In this document: positions 34,983-43,322 of the stretch, piece after piece
Layout: each line of letters begins with the position of its first letter
Numbering within the stretch: the first letter of the stretch is position 1
Source: Shimia marina
GTDB taxonomy: Bacteria > Pseudomonadota > Alphaproteobacteria > Rhodobacterales > Rhodobacteraceae
Direction of reading: 5' to 3'
Length of the DNA stretch: 47,622 bases
NCBI RefSeq assembly: GCF_001458175.1
Contig: NZ_CYPW01000019.1
Location: 1-47,622 of the forward strand
The notes under the pieces: model-generated
What the model was told of the DNA's origin: nothing
The model's database searches: none
Seen by the model: only the letters and a program-made list of their open reading frames with translations
Made by a program: the position numbers and the translations under genes

Positions 34983-35013
34983 CTTGATCTGATTGGATAT
35001 GGGTCCCACATCT
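34983..35013 (+). promoter_or_regulatory. Heat-shock (RpoH-type) promoter candidate for clpB
   Basis: CTTGATC (34983-34989), 15 bases, then CCCACATCT (35005-35013) resembles the sigma-32 consensus CTTGAAA-N13-17-CCCCATNT. It is 80 bases before the clpB start. ClpB is normally a heat-shock gene, so placement is sensible. Confidence 0.5.
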
Positions 35014-35092
35014 ATGCTGAGGCCCGAACCGGGGCGTGCCGCAAAGCGGGCGCCATGACCAGAAACGGGCGCTTATGAGAAGGAGAATGACC

Positions 35093-37708
35093 ATGGACTT
35101 GAGCAAGTTCACGGAGCGGTCGCGCGGTTTTATTCAAGCCGCTCAAACGATTGCCATGCGGGAAAATCACCAGCGTCTGGTGCCCGAACATATTCTGAAA
35201 GCATTGATGGACGATGATCAGGGGCTCGCCGCCAATCTGATCACCCGCGCTGGCGGTGATCCCGCTCAGGTGCGCGCTGCGGTGGATGTCGCGGTAAACA
35301 AACAGCCACAGGTGTCCGGCGACACTGGCCAGCCTTATCTGGATAACACCTCCGCCAAAGTGCTGTCTGAGGCCGAAAGCCTCGCCAAGAAAGCCGGTGA
35401 TAGCTTTGTCCCGGTAGAGCGCATTCTGATGGCGCTTGTGATGGTGAAATCCAAAGCCCGCGACGCGCTTGAAGCAGGCAACGTCACGGCCAAAGCGCTC
35501 AACGCGGCCATCAACGACATTCGCAAAGGCCGCACCGCAGACAGCGCGTCTGCTGAAGATGGCTATGAGGCGCTCAAGAAATACGCCCAGGATCTGACCG
35601 AGCGCGCCAGCGAAGGCAAAATCGATCCGATCATTGGTCGCGATGATGAAATCCGCCGCGCCATGCAGGTGCTGAGTCGCCGCACCAAAAACAACCCGGT
35701 GCTGATCGGGGAGCCCGGCGTGGGGAAAACCGCGATTGCCGAGGGCATGGCCCTGCGCATCGTGAATGGCGATGTGCCGGAATCCCTGCGCAACAAAAAG
35801 CTGCTGGCGCTGGACATGGGCGCGCTGATTGCGGGCGCAAAATACCGTGGTGAATTTGAGGAACGTCTCAAGGCGGTTCTGACCGAAGTGACCGAGGCCG
35901 CAGGCGAAATCATCCTCTTCATTGATGAGATGCACACACTGGTGGGTGCGGGAAAATCGGACGGTGCGATGGATGCGGCCAATCTGATCAAGCCTGCGCT
36001 GGCGCGTGGTGAGCTGCACTGTATCGGCGCAACCACGCTGGATGAATACCGCAAATATGTGGAGAAAGACGCGGCGCTTGCGCGGCGTTTCCAACCGGTT
36101 GTGGTCGAAGAGCCCACCGTGGAAGACACGATTTCCATCCTGCGCGGCATCAAGGAGAAGTATGAGCTGCACCACGGCGTGCGCATCTCGGATGCGGCGC
36201 TGGTGGCGGCCTCCACTCTCAGCCACCGCTACATCACCGATCGCTTCCTGCCGGACAAGGCCATCGACCTTGTGGACGAGGCCGCCTCTCGCCTGCGTAT
36301 GGAAGTGGACAGCAAACCCGAGGAGCTCGACGCGCTTGACCGTCAGATCCTTCAATTGCAGATCGAGGAACAGGCGCTCCAACTTGAGGATGATGCAGCC
36401 TCTGTGGACCGTCTGGAAACCCTGCAGAAAGACCTCGCTGATCTGCAGGAGAAATCCGCCGAGCTCACCGCCAAATGGCAGGCCGGCCGCGATAAGCTCG
36501 CCTCCGCGCAACACATCAAGGAAGCGCTGGAAAAGGCGCGCGCTGATCTCGACATCGCCAAACGTGCAGGCAATCTCGCCCGCGCAGGTGAGCTGTCTTA
36601 TGGGGTGATCCCGGATCTGGAGAAACAGCTGGAGGCGGCAGAAAGTGCCGAAGGCGAAATGACGGTGGAAGAGGCCGTGCGTCCTGAACAGATTGCGCAG
36701 GTGGTCGAACGCTGGACCGGTATTCCAACCTCCAAGATGCTGGAAGGGGAGCGTGAAAAGCTCCTGCGTATGGAAGATGACCTGCACCGCCGCGTGATTG
36801 GTCAGCATTCCGCGGTCACCGCGCTGTCCAATGCGGTGCGCCGTGCGCGTGCGGGCCTCAATGATGAAAACCGCCCCCTTGGCAGCTTCCTCTTCCTCGG
36901 GCCAACCGGTGTGGGGAAAACCGAGCTGACCAAAGCGGTGGCCGAGTTCCTTTTTGATGATGACAGCGCCATGGTGCGCATCGACATGTCTGAGTTCATG
37001 GAGAAACACGCGGTGGCCCGCCTGATCGGCGCGCCTCCCGGCTATGTCGGCTATGACGAAGGTGGCGTGCTGACAGAGGCCGTGCGCCGTCGTCCCTATC
37101 AGGTGGTGCTTTTTGATGAGGTGGAGAAAGCCCATCCGGATGTCTTCAACGTGCTTTTGCAGGTGCTTGATGATGGTGTGCTGACCGATGGTCAGGGCCG
37201 CACGGTGGATTTCAAGCAAACGCTGATCATCCTCACCTCCAACCTTGGCGCGCAGGCGCTCAGCCAGCTGCCTGAGGGTGCGGATGCCGCAGATGCGCGG
37301 CGCGATGTGATGGATGCGGTGCGGGCGCACTTCCGCCCCGAGTTCCTCAACCGTCTGGATGAGACCATCATTTTTGACCGCCTCGCGCGGGCGGATATGG
37401 ACGGTATTGTGGATATTCAACTCGCACGCCTGAAAAAGCGCCTTGCCGGTCGCAAGATTAGTCTGGAATTTGATGAAGGCGCGCGGAAATGGCTTGCCGA
37501 TGAAGGCTACGATCCGGTCTTTGGGGCACGTCCGCTCAAACGCGTGATCCAGCGCGCCCTGCAAAACCCGCTGGCCGAGGCGCTTCTGGCGGGCGACGTG
37601 AAAGACGGCGACACCATCCCGGTCAGCGCCGGGGCGGAGGGGCTGATCATCGGCGACCGCCTTGGCACCTCAGGGCAGCCCAAACCCGACGATGCGGTTG
37701 TGCATTGA
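35093..37708 (+). CDS. clpB: ATP-dependent disaggregase ClpB
   Basis: Hexameric AAA+ chaperone that, with DnaK, pulls proteins out of aggregates. The 871 residues match the family. An N-terminal Clp_N domain (1-145) is followed by NBD1 with Walker A GEPGVGKT at 206-213 and Walker [11 protein letters not shown], a middle coiled-coil domain (about 410-520), and NBD2 with Walker A GPTGVGKT near 603 and Walker [15 protein letters not shown] at 35093 is chosen because the Shine-Dalgarno AAGGAG lies 7 bases before it; the ATG at 35087 is too close. A terminator follows. Confidence 0.98.
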   Translation: MDLSKFTERSRGFIQAAQTIAMRENHQRLVPEHILKALMDDDQGLAANLITRAGGDPAQVRAAVDVAVNKQPQVSGDTGQPYLDNTSAKVLSEAESLAKKAGDSFVPVERILMALVMVKSKARDALEAGNVTAKALNAAINDIRKGRTADSASAEDGYEALKKYAQDLTERASEGKIDPIIGRDDEIRRAMQVLSRRTKNNPVLIGEPGVGKTAIAEGMALRIVNGDVPESLRNKKLLALDMGALIAGAKYRGEFEERLKAVLTEVTEAAGEIILFIDEMHTLVGAGKSDGAMDAANLIKPALARGELHCIGATTLDEYRKYVEKDAALARRFQPVVVEEPTVEDTISILRGIKEKYELHHGVRISDAALVAASTLSHRYITDRFLPDKAIDLVDEAASRLRMEVDSKPEELDALDRQILQLQIEEQALQLEDDAASVDRLETLQKDLADLQEKSAELTAKWQAGRDKLASAQHIKEALEKARADLDIAKRAGNLARAGELSYGVIPDLEKQLEAAESAEGEMTVEEAVRPEQIAQVVERWTGIPTSKMLEGEREKLLRMEDDLHRRVIGQHSAVTALSNAVRRARAGLNDENRPLGSFLFLGPTGVGKTELTKAVAEFLFDDDSAMVRIDMSEFMEKHAVARLIGAPPGYVGYDEGGVLTEAVRRRPYQVVLFDEVEKAHPDVFNVLLQVLDDGVLTDGQGRTVDFKQTLIILTSNLGAQALSQLPEGADAADARRDVMDAVRAHFRPEFLNRLDETIIFDRLARADMDGIVDIQLARLKKRLAGRKISLEFDEGARKWLADEGYDPVFGARPLKRVIQRALQNPLAEALLAGDVKDGDTIPVSAGAEGLIIGDRLGTSGQPKPDDAVVH

Positions 37709-37730
37709 TCCAGGACATATCTAATAAGAA

Positions 37731-37756
37731 GGTCCGCTGTTTCGGCGGGCCTTTTT
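37731..37756 (+). terminator. Rho-independent terminator of clpB
   Basis: GGTCCGC (37731-37737) pairs with GCGGGCC (37745-37751), one G-T wobble, 7-base loop, followed directly by TTTTT (37752-37756). It is 22 bases after the clpB stop. Confidence 0.85.
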
Positions 37757-37787
37757 CATAAGAACAACAAGAATCACAGGGGCAGGC

Positions 37788-39182
37788 ATGGCACAGACAA
37801 TGGATTGGCAGACGCTGCTGAATACGGAACGTCCGGGCAAACCGGGGCGGGCCGAAGATCCGGGCCGCCCGAACTACACGCAGGACGCAGATCGCATCAC
37901 CTTCTCCGCGCCCTTCCGGCGGCTTGCCAACAAAACGCAGGTCCATCCGCTTTATGCCAATGACCACCTGCGCCACCGCATGATCCATTCTTCCGAGGTG
38001 GCCAGCGTGGGCCGCAATCTGGGCATGCAGGTGGGGCACTGGCTGGAAGAAGAGCGCGAGATCAAACCCGGCGAAGCCCATAAGATTGCGGGCGTCATTC
38101 ACGCCGCCTGTCTGGCCCATGACATCGGCAACCCGCCCTTTGGCCATTCCGGAGAAGCCACAATTGGCGCGTGGTTTAAGCAGCAGTTTGAAAGGTCCGA
38201 AGGCCTGTTCAAGGGCGTGGATGAGGCGCTCTGGGAAGAATTCATCAAGTTTGAGGGCAACGCTCAAGGCTACCGCATCCTCACCCGTCTCGAAATGTAT
38301 CGCGGCAAACGCGGAATGGATCTCACCCATGCCGTGATTGGCGCGTTCACAAAATACCCCATGTCGGCAAGCAGTTCCAAGGCGATCAAAGACGCCAAAG
38401 CGGCGACAGGCATCGCACCCGCCGACGTCAAAAAGCACATCTATGCGGGGGCCAAGAAATTCGGCTTTTTTGAAGATGAGAGGGACATCTTTGCCACCAC
38501 CGCCACTGCGCTGGGCCTGATTGAAGAGAAAGATCCAGACGGCAGAAGCTGGTGGCGGCGGCATCCGCTGGTCTTCCTCGTCGAGGCCGCAGACGACATT
38601 TGCTACAATATTGTCGATCTCGAAGACGGGTTCACCGCCGGGGATCTCAGCTTTGCCAAGGTGAAGGGGCTGTTGCTTGATCTCATCGAGAACAAGCCGA
38701 ACGATCAATCCGGCTTCACCGAGTACGAACAGATCAGCCATCTGCGCGCCATGGCCATTGGCAGCGCCATCGGCGCCTGTGTGGAGGCGTTCAAAACAAA
38801 TTACACCGACATCATGGCTGGCCGCTATTCCGGCGAGTTGATGGACGACTCAGCCCTTGGCTCACAATTCCGCGCGATCCGTAAATTGGCCAGCGCACAG
38901 CTGTTTACCGCGCCCCGCAAAACCAAACTCGAGGTACGCGGCCGCAATCTGATCTTCTCTGTGCTGGATGGCATTCTCCCGGCCTACACCGCTTTGAAAG
39001 AGGCAGGTTGGAGCGAAGCCGATTTGCCAGCCTATGAAAAGCAACTGGTGCGCGCTGTCGGCCTCGACCTGCGCGGGGTCAACAGCAACTACACCGCCCT
39101 GCACGCCATGACGGATTTTGTCTCAGGCATGACAGATCGCTACGCCGTGGAAACCGCCAAACTGCTTTCCGGCACATCGTAA
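37788..39182 (+). CDS. dgt: Deoxyguanosinetriphosphate triphosphohydrolase-like protein
   Basis: HD-domain dNTP triphosphohydrolase, releasing tripolyphosphate from dGTP or another dNTP. The 464 residues show the metal site in RHRMIHSSEVASVGRNL, ACLAHDIGNPPFGHSGE (HD near 111), and VEAADDICYNIVDLEDG. The FRRLANKTQVHPL motif is typical. Length and motifs fit the dGTPase-like type widespread in alphaproteobacteria, whose preferred nucleotide varies, so the name is by family. ATG at 37788; Met 5 is an alternative. Confidence 0.93.
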   Translation: MAQTMDWQTLLNTERPGKPGRAEDPGRPNYTQDADRITFSAPFRRLANKTQVHPLYANDHLRHRMIHSSEVASVGRNLGMQVGHWLEEEREIKPGEAHKIAGVIHAACLAHDIGNPPFGHSGEATIGAWFKQQFERSEGLFKGVDEALWEEFIKFEGNAQGYRILTRLEMYRGKRGMDLTHAVIGAFTKYPMSASSSKAIKDAKAATGIAPADVKKHIYAGAKKFGFFEDERDIFATTATALGLIEEKDPDGRSWWRRHPLVFLVEAADDICYNIVDLEDGFTAGDLSFAKVKGLLLDLIENKPNDQSGFTEYEQISHLRAMAIGSAIGACVEAFKTNYTDIMAGRYSGELMDDSALGSQFRAIRKLASAQLFTAPRKTKLEVRGRNLIFSVLDGILPAYTALKEAGWSEADLPAYEKQLVRAVGLDLRGVNSNYTALHAMTDFVSGMTDRYAVETAKLLSGTS

Positions 39183-39280
39183 AGGGTAGGGGCGGGGAAA
39201 CTATAGAAGGTCACATGGCTGACATAGCTGCACTATAAAGCTGAAGAGATACCTGCATATTTCCTAGAGCGTTTTGTGAC

Positions 39281-39955
39281 ATGCCTTTGCTTCCCGACCT
39301 TGTGCTTTTTGACTGTGACGGTGTTCTGGTGGACAGCGAGCGGCTGACCAACAGGGTGATACACTACAACCTGAAGGCCCGTGGTCTCTTTGTGCCTGAG
39401 GAGGAAATCATCACCCTTTTTGTGGGGGGCACGATGCAGGGTGTATACGAAACCGCGCGCGCCAGAGGGGCCGTTCTGGAGCCCGATTGGGTGGCGCGCA
39501 TCTATGAAGAAGTGTTTGCCGCACTGGCCAAAGACGTCACCCCGATCCCCGGCATTGTCGAGGTGTTGGATTGGCTGGATCAGGCCGCCATTCCCTATGC
39601 GGTCTGCTCCAATGGTCCCCATGCCAAGATGGATGTCACGCTGGCCCGCTGTGGTCTGAAAGCCCGCTTTGAAGGGCGGATTTATTCGCGTGAGGATGTC
39701 ACCACCCCCAAACCCGCGCCGGATGTCTACCTTCTGGCGGCGCAACGGGCGGGCATAGCCCCCGCGCGCTGTGTGGTGATCGAAGACAGCCCAAATGGCG
39801 CAACAGCCGGAAAAGCCGCAGGTATGTATACGCTTGGCTATTGTGCCGACATGCCCGCCGCGCGGTTGGCCCCGATCTGTGACCAGCTTTTTGAGGACAT
39901 GCGCGCGCTTCCCGCGATTTTGAAATGTCCCACACACCCGCGTGCGGTGACGTGA
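39281..39955 (+). CDS. HAD-superfamily phosphatase (PGMB/Gph-like)
   Basis: Mg-dependent small-molecule phosphatase of 224 residues. Motif I DCDGVLVD gives the nucleophile Asp 11 and acid Asp 13; motif II is CSNGPH; motif III is the Lys in TPKPAPDVY; motif IV is VIEDSPNG. The four-helix cap is type C1 (subfamily IA), as in phosphoglycolate phosphatase and beta-phosphoglucomutase. The substrate is not clear. The ribosome site is weak; a single gene unit by context. Confidence 0.9.
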   Translation: MPLLPDLVLFDCDGVLVDSERLTNRVIHYNLKARGLFVPEEEIITLFVGGTMQGVYETARARGAVLEPDWVARIYEEVFAALAKDVTPIPGIVEVLDWLDQAAIPYAVCSNGPHAKMDVTLARCGLKARFEGRIYSREDVTTPKPAPDVYLLAAQRAGIAPARCVVIEDSPNGATAGKAAGMYTLGYCADMPAARLAPICDQLFEDMRALPAILKCPTHPRAVT

Positions 39956-40029
39956 CTTGCGCTCGCGCGATTTGGGGATCACTTTAGCCGCAACGCGCCA
40001 GCCGATCCAAATCACGAAGGAGCCCGCCG

Positions 40030-41535
40030 ATGGAAACCACAATGGAAACAGCCTTTGATGTGGTGGAATTTCTCGGCCTCACCTTTGTGGTCATTTTTGC
40101 CCTGCTCATTGCCGTTGCGATCGTGCTGTTTATCATCGACCGCAACCAGACCGGGGATGCCATCCGCCGCAACTATCCGGTCATCGGGCGCTTTCGTCAT
40201 ATCTTCTCAGAACTGGGAGAGTTCTTTCGGCAGTATTTCTTTGCCATGGATCGTGAGGAATTGCCGTTCAACCGCGCCCAACGCGAATGGGTGGGGCGCG
40301 CAGGCGAAGGTCAGTCCAACACGGTTGCCTTTGGGTCGACCCGCAATCTCAACGTGCCGGGCACGCCAATTTTTGTGAATGACCCTTTTCCGCCGCTGGA
40401 TGATGAATATGCCTGCTCGGAATCGCTGATGATTGGCCCCACAGCGCGCACGCCTTATATGGCTCCTTCGTTTTTCAACATCTCTGGTATGAGCTACGGC
40501 GCGCTGTCCAAACCTGCCATTCAGGCGCTCAGCCATGGCGCGGCCAAAGCGGGTGTCTGGCTCAACACAGGTGAAGGCGGCGTGTCTCCGTTTCACTATG
40601 AAGGCGGCTGTGATCTTGTGTATCAGATCGGCACCGCGAAATTTGGGGTGCGGGATGAACACGGCGGGCTGGATGATGGCAAGCTGCGCGAATTGGCCAG
40701 CCATGACAAAATTCGCATGTTTGAGGTGAAGATGGCGCAGGGGGCCAAGCCGGGCAAAGGCGGCATCCTGCCCGGTGAAAAGGTCACCGAGGAAATCGCC
40801 AAGATCCGCGGCCTGAAAGTGGGGCAGGACGGCATCTCCCCCAACCGCCACCGCGAGATCGACAATTTTGATCACATGCTGGAGTTTCTCGGCCACATTC
40901 GCGAAGTAACCGGCAAACCCGTGGGCATCAAAACCGTGGTTGGTGCTGAGGTTGTCATGCGAGAGCTGTTTGAAACCATCACCCGGCGCGGCGCGGATAT
41001 GGCCCCGGATTTCATCACCATTGATGGCGGCGAAGGTGGCACCGGCGCGGCGCCCATGCCGCTGATGGATCTGGTCGGCATGCCGGTGCGCGAAGCGCTG
41101 CCTTTGGTGGCGGATCTGCGCGACGAATTTGGCCTGCAGGACCGCATCCGCCTGATTGCCTCAGGCAAGCTGGTCAATCCCGGCGATGTGGCCTGGGCTT
41201 TGGCGGCCGGGGCGGATTTTGTGACCTCGGCGCGGGGCTTCATGTTTGCGCTGGGCTGCATTCAGGCGCTCAAATGCAACAAGAATACCTGCCCAACCGG
41301 CATCACCACCCATGATCCGCGCTTTCAGAAAGGGCTGGTGGTGGATCGCAAGGCCCCACGCGTGGCGCGCTATGCACAGGCGCTGGTCAAGGAGGTGGAG
41401 GTCATCTCCCATTCGGTGGGCGTGTCTGAGCCGCGCAAACTGCGCCGCCGCCATGTGCGACTGGTGCAGGCCAACGGGCGGTCGGTGCCTATGAATGAGG
41501 TGTTCCCGCGCCCAGAGATGGTGGCAAAATCCTAA
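40030..41535 (+). CDS. Membrane-anchored FMN-binding glutamate synthase-like protein
   Basis: A 501-residue protein with an N-terminal membrane helix (FLGLTFVVIFALLIAVAIVL, about 14-34) and a TIM-barrel domain like the FMN synthase domain of GltB. It has FNISGMSYGALSKPAIQAL, TGEGGVSPFH, AKPGKGGILPGEK, DGGEGGTGAAP, and a C-X5-C-X4-C cluster motif (GCIQALKCNKNTCPTG) that binds 3Fe-4S in GltB. It lacks the amidotransferase and central domains of GltB and there is no gltD beside it. It may be a ferredoxin-dependent or quinone-linked oxidoreductase; function unproven. AAGGAG 7 bases before ATG 40030 sets the start. Confidence 0.9.
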   Translation: METTMETAFDVVEFLGLTFVVIFALLIAVAIVLFIIDRNQTGDAIRRNYPVIGRFRHIFSELGEFFRQYFFAMDREELPFNRAQREWVGRAGEGQSNTVAFGSTRNLNVPGTPIFVNDPFPPLDDEYACSESLMIGPTARTPYMAPSFFNISGMSYGALSKPAIQALSHGAAKAGVWLNTGEGGVSPFHYEGGCDLVYQIGTAKFGVRDEHGGLDDGKLRELASHDKIRMFEVKMAQGAKPGKGGILPGEKVTEEIAKIRGLKVGQDGISPNRHREIDNFDHMLEFLGHIREVTGKPVGIKTVVGAEVVMRELFETITRRGADMAPDFITIDGGEGGTGAAPMPLMDLVGMPVREALPLVADLRDEFGLQDRIRLIASGKLVNPGDVAWALAAGADFVTSARGFMFALGCIQALKCNKNTCPTGITTHDPRFQKGLVVDRKAPRVARYAQALVKEVEVISHSVGVSEPRKLRRRHVRLVQANGRSVPMNEVFPRPEMVAKS

Positions 41536-41607
41536 AATTCTGCGCTGTCCGTGCGGCGTAGGGTGGGCAAACATTTCAGTCCGCTTACACCATCGTGACT
41601 CCGCGTG

Positions 41608-41623
41608 GGTGGCGTGAGCCACC
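41608..41623. repeat. Small hairpin between the FMN protein and msrP
   Basis: GGTGGC (41608-41613) pairs with GCCACC (41618-41623) around GTGA, 42 bases before msrP. It has no T-run. It may be a weak terminator of the upstream gene or part of the msrP leader. Confidence 0.4.
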
Positions 41624-41664
41624 TATGCTGCGGTATCACCGGTGCAAAGGCATAGGAGCGACTG

Positions 41665-42567
41665 ATGGCATACCGCTGGAAAAACACCCTGACCCATGAA
41701 GATGTGACACCCAAGTCTGCCTTCCTGAACCGCCGCCAGATCATGGCCGGTATGGCGGGTCTCGGACTGGCGTCCATCGCGCCCAAAGGGCAGGCCGCGA
41801 CTGATCTGGAGCCGACGCCGCTGGATGTGATCACCCAGTACAACAACTTCTATGAGTTTGGCACGCGCAAGGATGATCCGGCCAAATATGCCCATCAACT
41901 GACAACCAAACCCTGGGCCGTGACCATTGATGGCTTGGTCGATCATCCCGGTGATTATGCCTTTGACGACATCATGTCTCAGATGACGATTGAGGAACGT
42001 ATCTATCGGTTCCGCTGTGTTGAAGCCTGGTCCATGGTGGTGCCCTGGAATGGGTTTGAGCTTAAGGATCTGCTGGATCTGGCCGGTGTGCAGTCCTCGG
42101 CCAAATATGTGGCCTTTGAAACGCTCTATCGCCCTGAGGAAATGCCCGGCCAGCGCGCCCCGTTTTTGGAATGGCCCTATGTCGAAGGTCTGCGTCTGGA
42201 TGAGGCCAACCATCCGCTGACATTGATGGCCACAGGGATCTACGGCGATCCGATGCCCAAACAGAACGGTGCACCGCTGCGTCTGGTGGTGCCTTGGAAA
42301 TACGGGTTCAAATCGATCAAATCCATTGTCCGCATCACGCTGACCGACAAAGAGCCCCCCACCAGCTGGAACAAATCCGTGCCCAGCGAATATGGGTTCT
42401 ATTCCAATGTGAACCCACAGGTGGATCACCCACGCTGGTCTCAAGCCTCTGAGCGCCCGATTGGCGGCGGTTTCTTTGCCAAGCGCATCCCGACGCTGAT
42501 GTTCAACGGCTATGAAGAAGAGGTCGCGGGTCTCTATGAGGGCATGGACCTGCGCAAGTTCTACTGA
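41665..42567 (+). CDS. msrP: Periplasmic methionine sulfoxide reductase, catalytic subunit MsrP
   Basis: Molybdopterin enzyme (formerly YedY) that repairs oxidised Met in periplasmic proteins. The 300 residues begin with a Tat signal ([18 protein letters not shown], twin Arg at 23-24). The molybdenum ligand is Cys 118 in [30 protein letters not shown] and [16 protein letters not shown] match the family. AGGAG lies 5 bases before the ATG. The membrane partner msrQ starts 7 bases after its stop, so they form an operon. Confidence 0.97.
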   Translation: MAYRWKNTLTHEDVTPKSAFLNRRQIMAGMAGLGLASIAPKGQAATDLEPTPLDVITQYNNFYEFGTRKDDPAKYAHQLTTKPWAVTIDGLVDHPGDYAFDDIMSQMTIEERIYRFRCVEAWSMVVPWNGFELKDLLDLAGVQSSAKYVAFETLYRPEEMPGQRAPFLEWPYVEGLRLDEANHPLTLMATGIYGDPMPKQNGAPLRLVVPWKYGFKSIKSIVRITLTDKEPPTSWNKSVPSEYGFYSNVNPQVDHPRWSQASERPIGGGFFAKRIPTLMFNGYEEEVAGLYEGMDLRKFY

Positions 42568-42574
42568 GCCCGTG

Positions 42575-43198
42575 ATGGATCGTCTCAACAGATACATTCG
42601 AAAAATACCGGGCTGGCTGCTCTATTTGATTGGGACCGCCTATCCGGTCTGGCTGCTCTATGCGGCGTTTTCGGGCGATCTGGGGGTTGATCCAGTGAAG
42701 GCGATGGAACATGCGCTGGGCAAAACCGGCCTTCAGGTGTTGGTGGCGGTCCTGGCCATCTCTCCGCTGCGCCGGTTTGCCAAGATCAACCTGCTCAGCT
42801 GGCGCCGCGCGCTGGGCGTGATTGGGTTTGCATACATTTTGCTGCACTTTTTGGTCTGGATGGTGCTGGATGTGCAGATCCTCAGCCAAGTCTGGGCCGA
42901 CATCGTCAAACGCCCCTACATCATTGTGGGCATGGTCTCGCTCATGATCCTGCTGCCTTTGGCGCTCACCTCCAACAATTGGTCCGTGCGCAAGCTCGGT
43001 GCGCGCTGGCGGCTTTTGCACAAGGCCACCTATGGGGCGGTGCTGCTTGGCGGCGTCCACTACATCATGCAGGTCAAAAGTTTTCAGTATGAACCCTATG
43101 TATATCTGGCCGTGATTGTTGGCCTCATCGCCCTGCGCCGCCTGCCCAAAAAGGGGATCAAACAGGCCCGTAAACCCAGCCGTCCCCGCCCGGCCTGA
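42575..43198 (+). CDS. msrQ: Heme-binding membrane subunit MsrQ
   Basis: Inner-membrane cytochrome b-type subunit (formerly YedZ) that passes electrons from the quinone pool to MsrP. The 207 residues contain about five to six hydrophobic segments with conserved His residues in ILLHFLVWM, RLLHKATYG and LLGGVHYIMQ. ATG at 42575 starts 7 bases after msrP; a longer frame that would overlap msrP by 56 bases has no ribosome site. The C-terminus overlaps the operon terminator. Confidence 0.95.
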   Translation: MDRLNRYIRKIPGWLLYLIGTAYPVWLLYAAFSGDLGVDPVKAMEHALGKTGLQVLVAVLAISPLRRFAKINLLSWRRALGVIGFAYILLHFLVWMVLDVQILSQVWADIVKRPYIIVGMVSLMILLPLALTSNNWSVRKLGARWRLLHKATYGAVLLGGVHYIMQVKSFQYEPYVYLAVIVGLIALRRLPKKGIKQARKPSRPRPA

Positions 43199-43211
43199 CC
43201 GGGCGTTTTTT
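43187..43211 (+). terminator. Rho-independent terminator of msrPQ
   Basis: CGCCCGG (43187-43193) pairs perfectly with CCGGGCG (43199-43205) around a 5-base loop and is followed by TTTTTT (43206-43211). Its left arm lies inside the last codons of msrQ. Confidence 0.9.
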
Positions 43212-43246
43212 AAAGGTTCATTTTCTGCGCCGCTTTGCTTCTGCCG

Positions 43247-43262
43247 CTAAGGCAGCGTTAAC
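43247..43262. promoter_or_regulatory. CtrA-type site upstream of the chemoreceptor gene
   Basis: CTAA (43247-43250), seven bases, TTAAC (43258-43262) matches the CtrA consensus TTAA-N7-TTAAC except one base. It is 60-75 bases before the receptor start, the usual place for CtrA activation. Chemotaxis and motility genes are common CtrA targets in Rhodobacterales. Confidence 0.55.
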
Positions 43263-43278
43263 GCCCTCCGACGTAAAC

Positions 43279-43298
43279 CGCGATGAAAAGGCATCGCG
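43279..43298 (+). repeat. Hairpin just before the chemoreceptor ribosome site
   Basis: CGCGATG (43279-43285) pairs perfectly with CATCGCG (43292-43298) around AAAAGG. It sits 10 bases before the GGAGG ribosome site and could influence initiation. Confidence 0.45.
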
Positions 43299-43322
43299 AC
43301 TCATATGCGGAGGAATAAGAAT

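Noticed and set aside
35012-37564. An 850-codon open frame on the minus strand opposite clpB
   Set aside because: It is an antisense mirror of a highly conserved gene, a common effect of high third-position GC. It has no ribosome site or family motif.
40030-41535. Large subunit of glutamate synthase (gltB)
   Set aside because: It is about one third of GltB length, lacks the N-terminal amidotransferase Cys and glutaminase domain, and has a membrane anchor.
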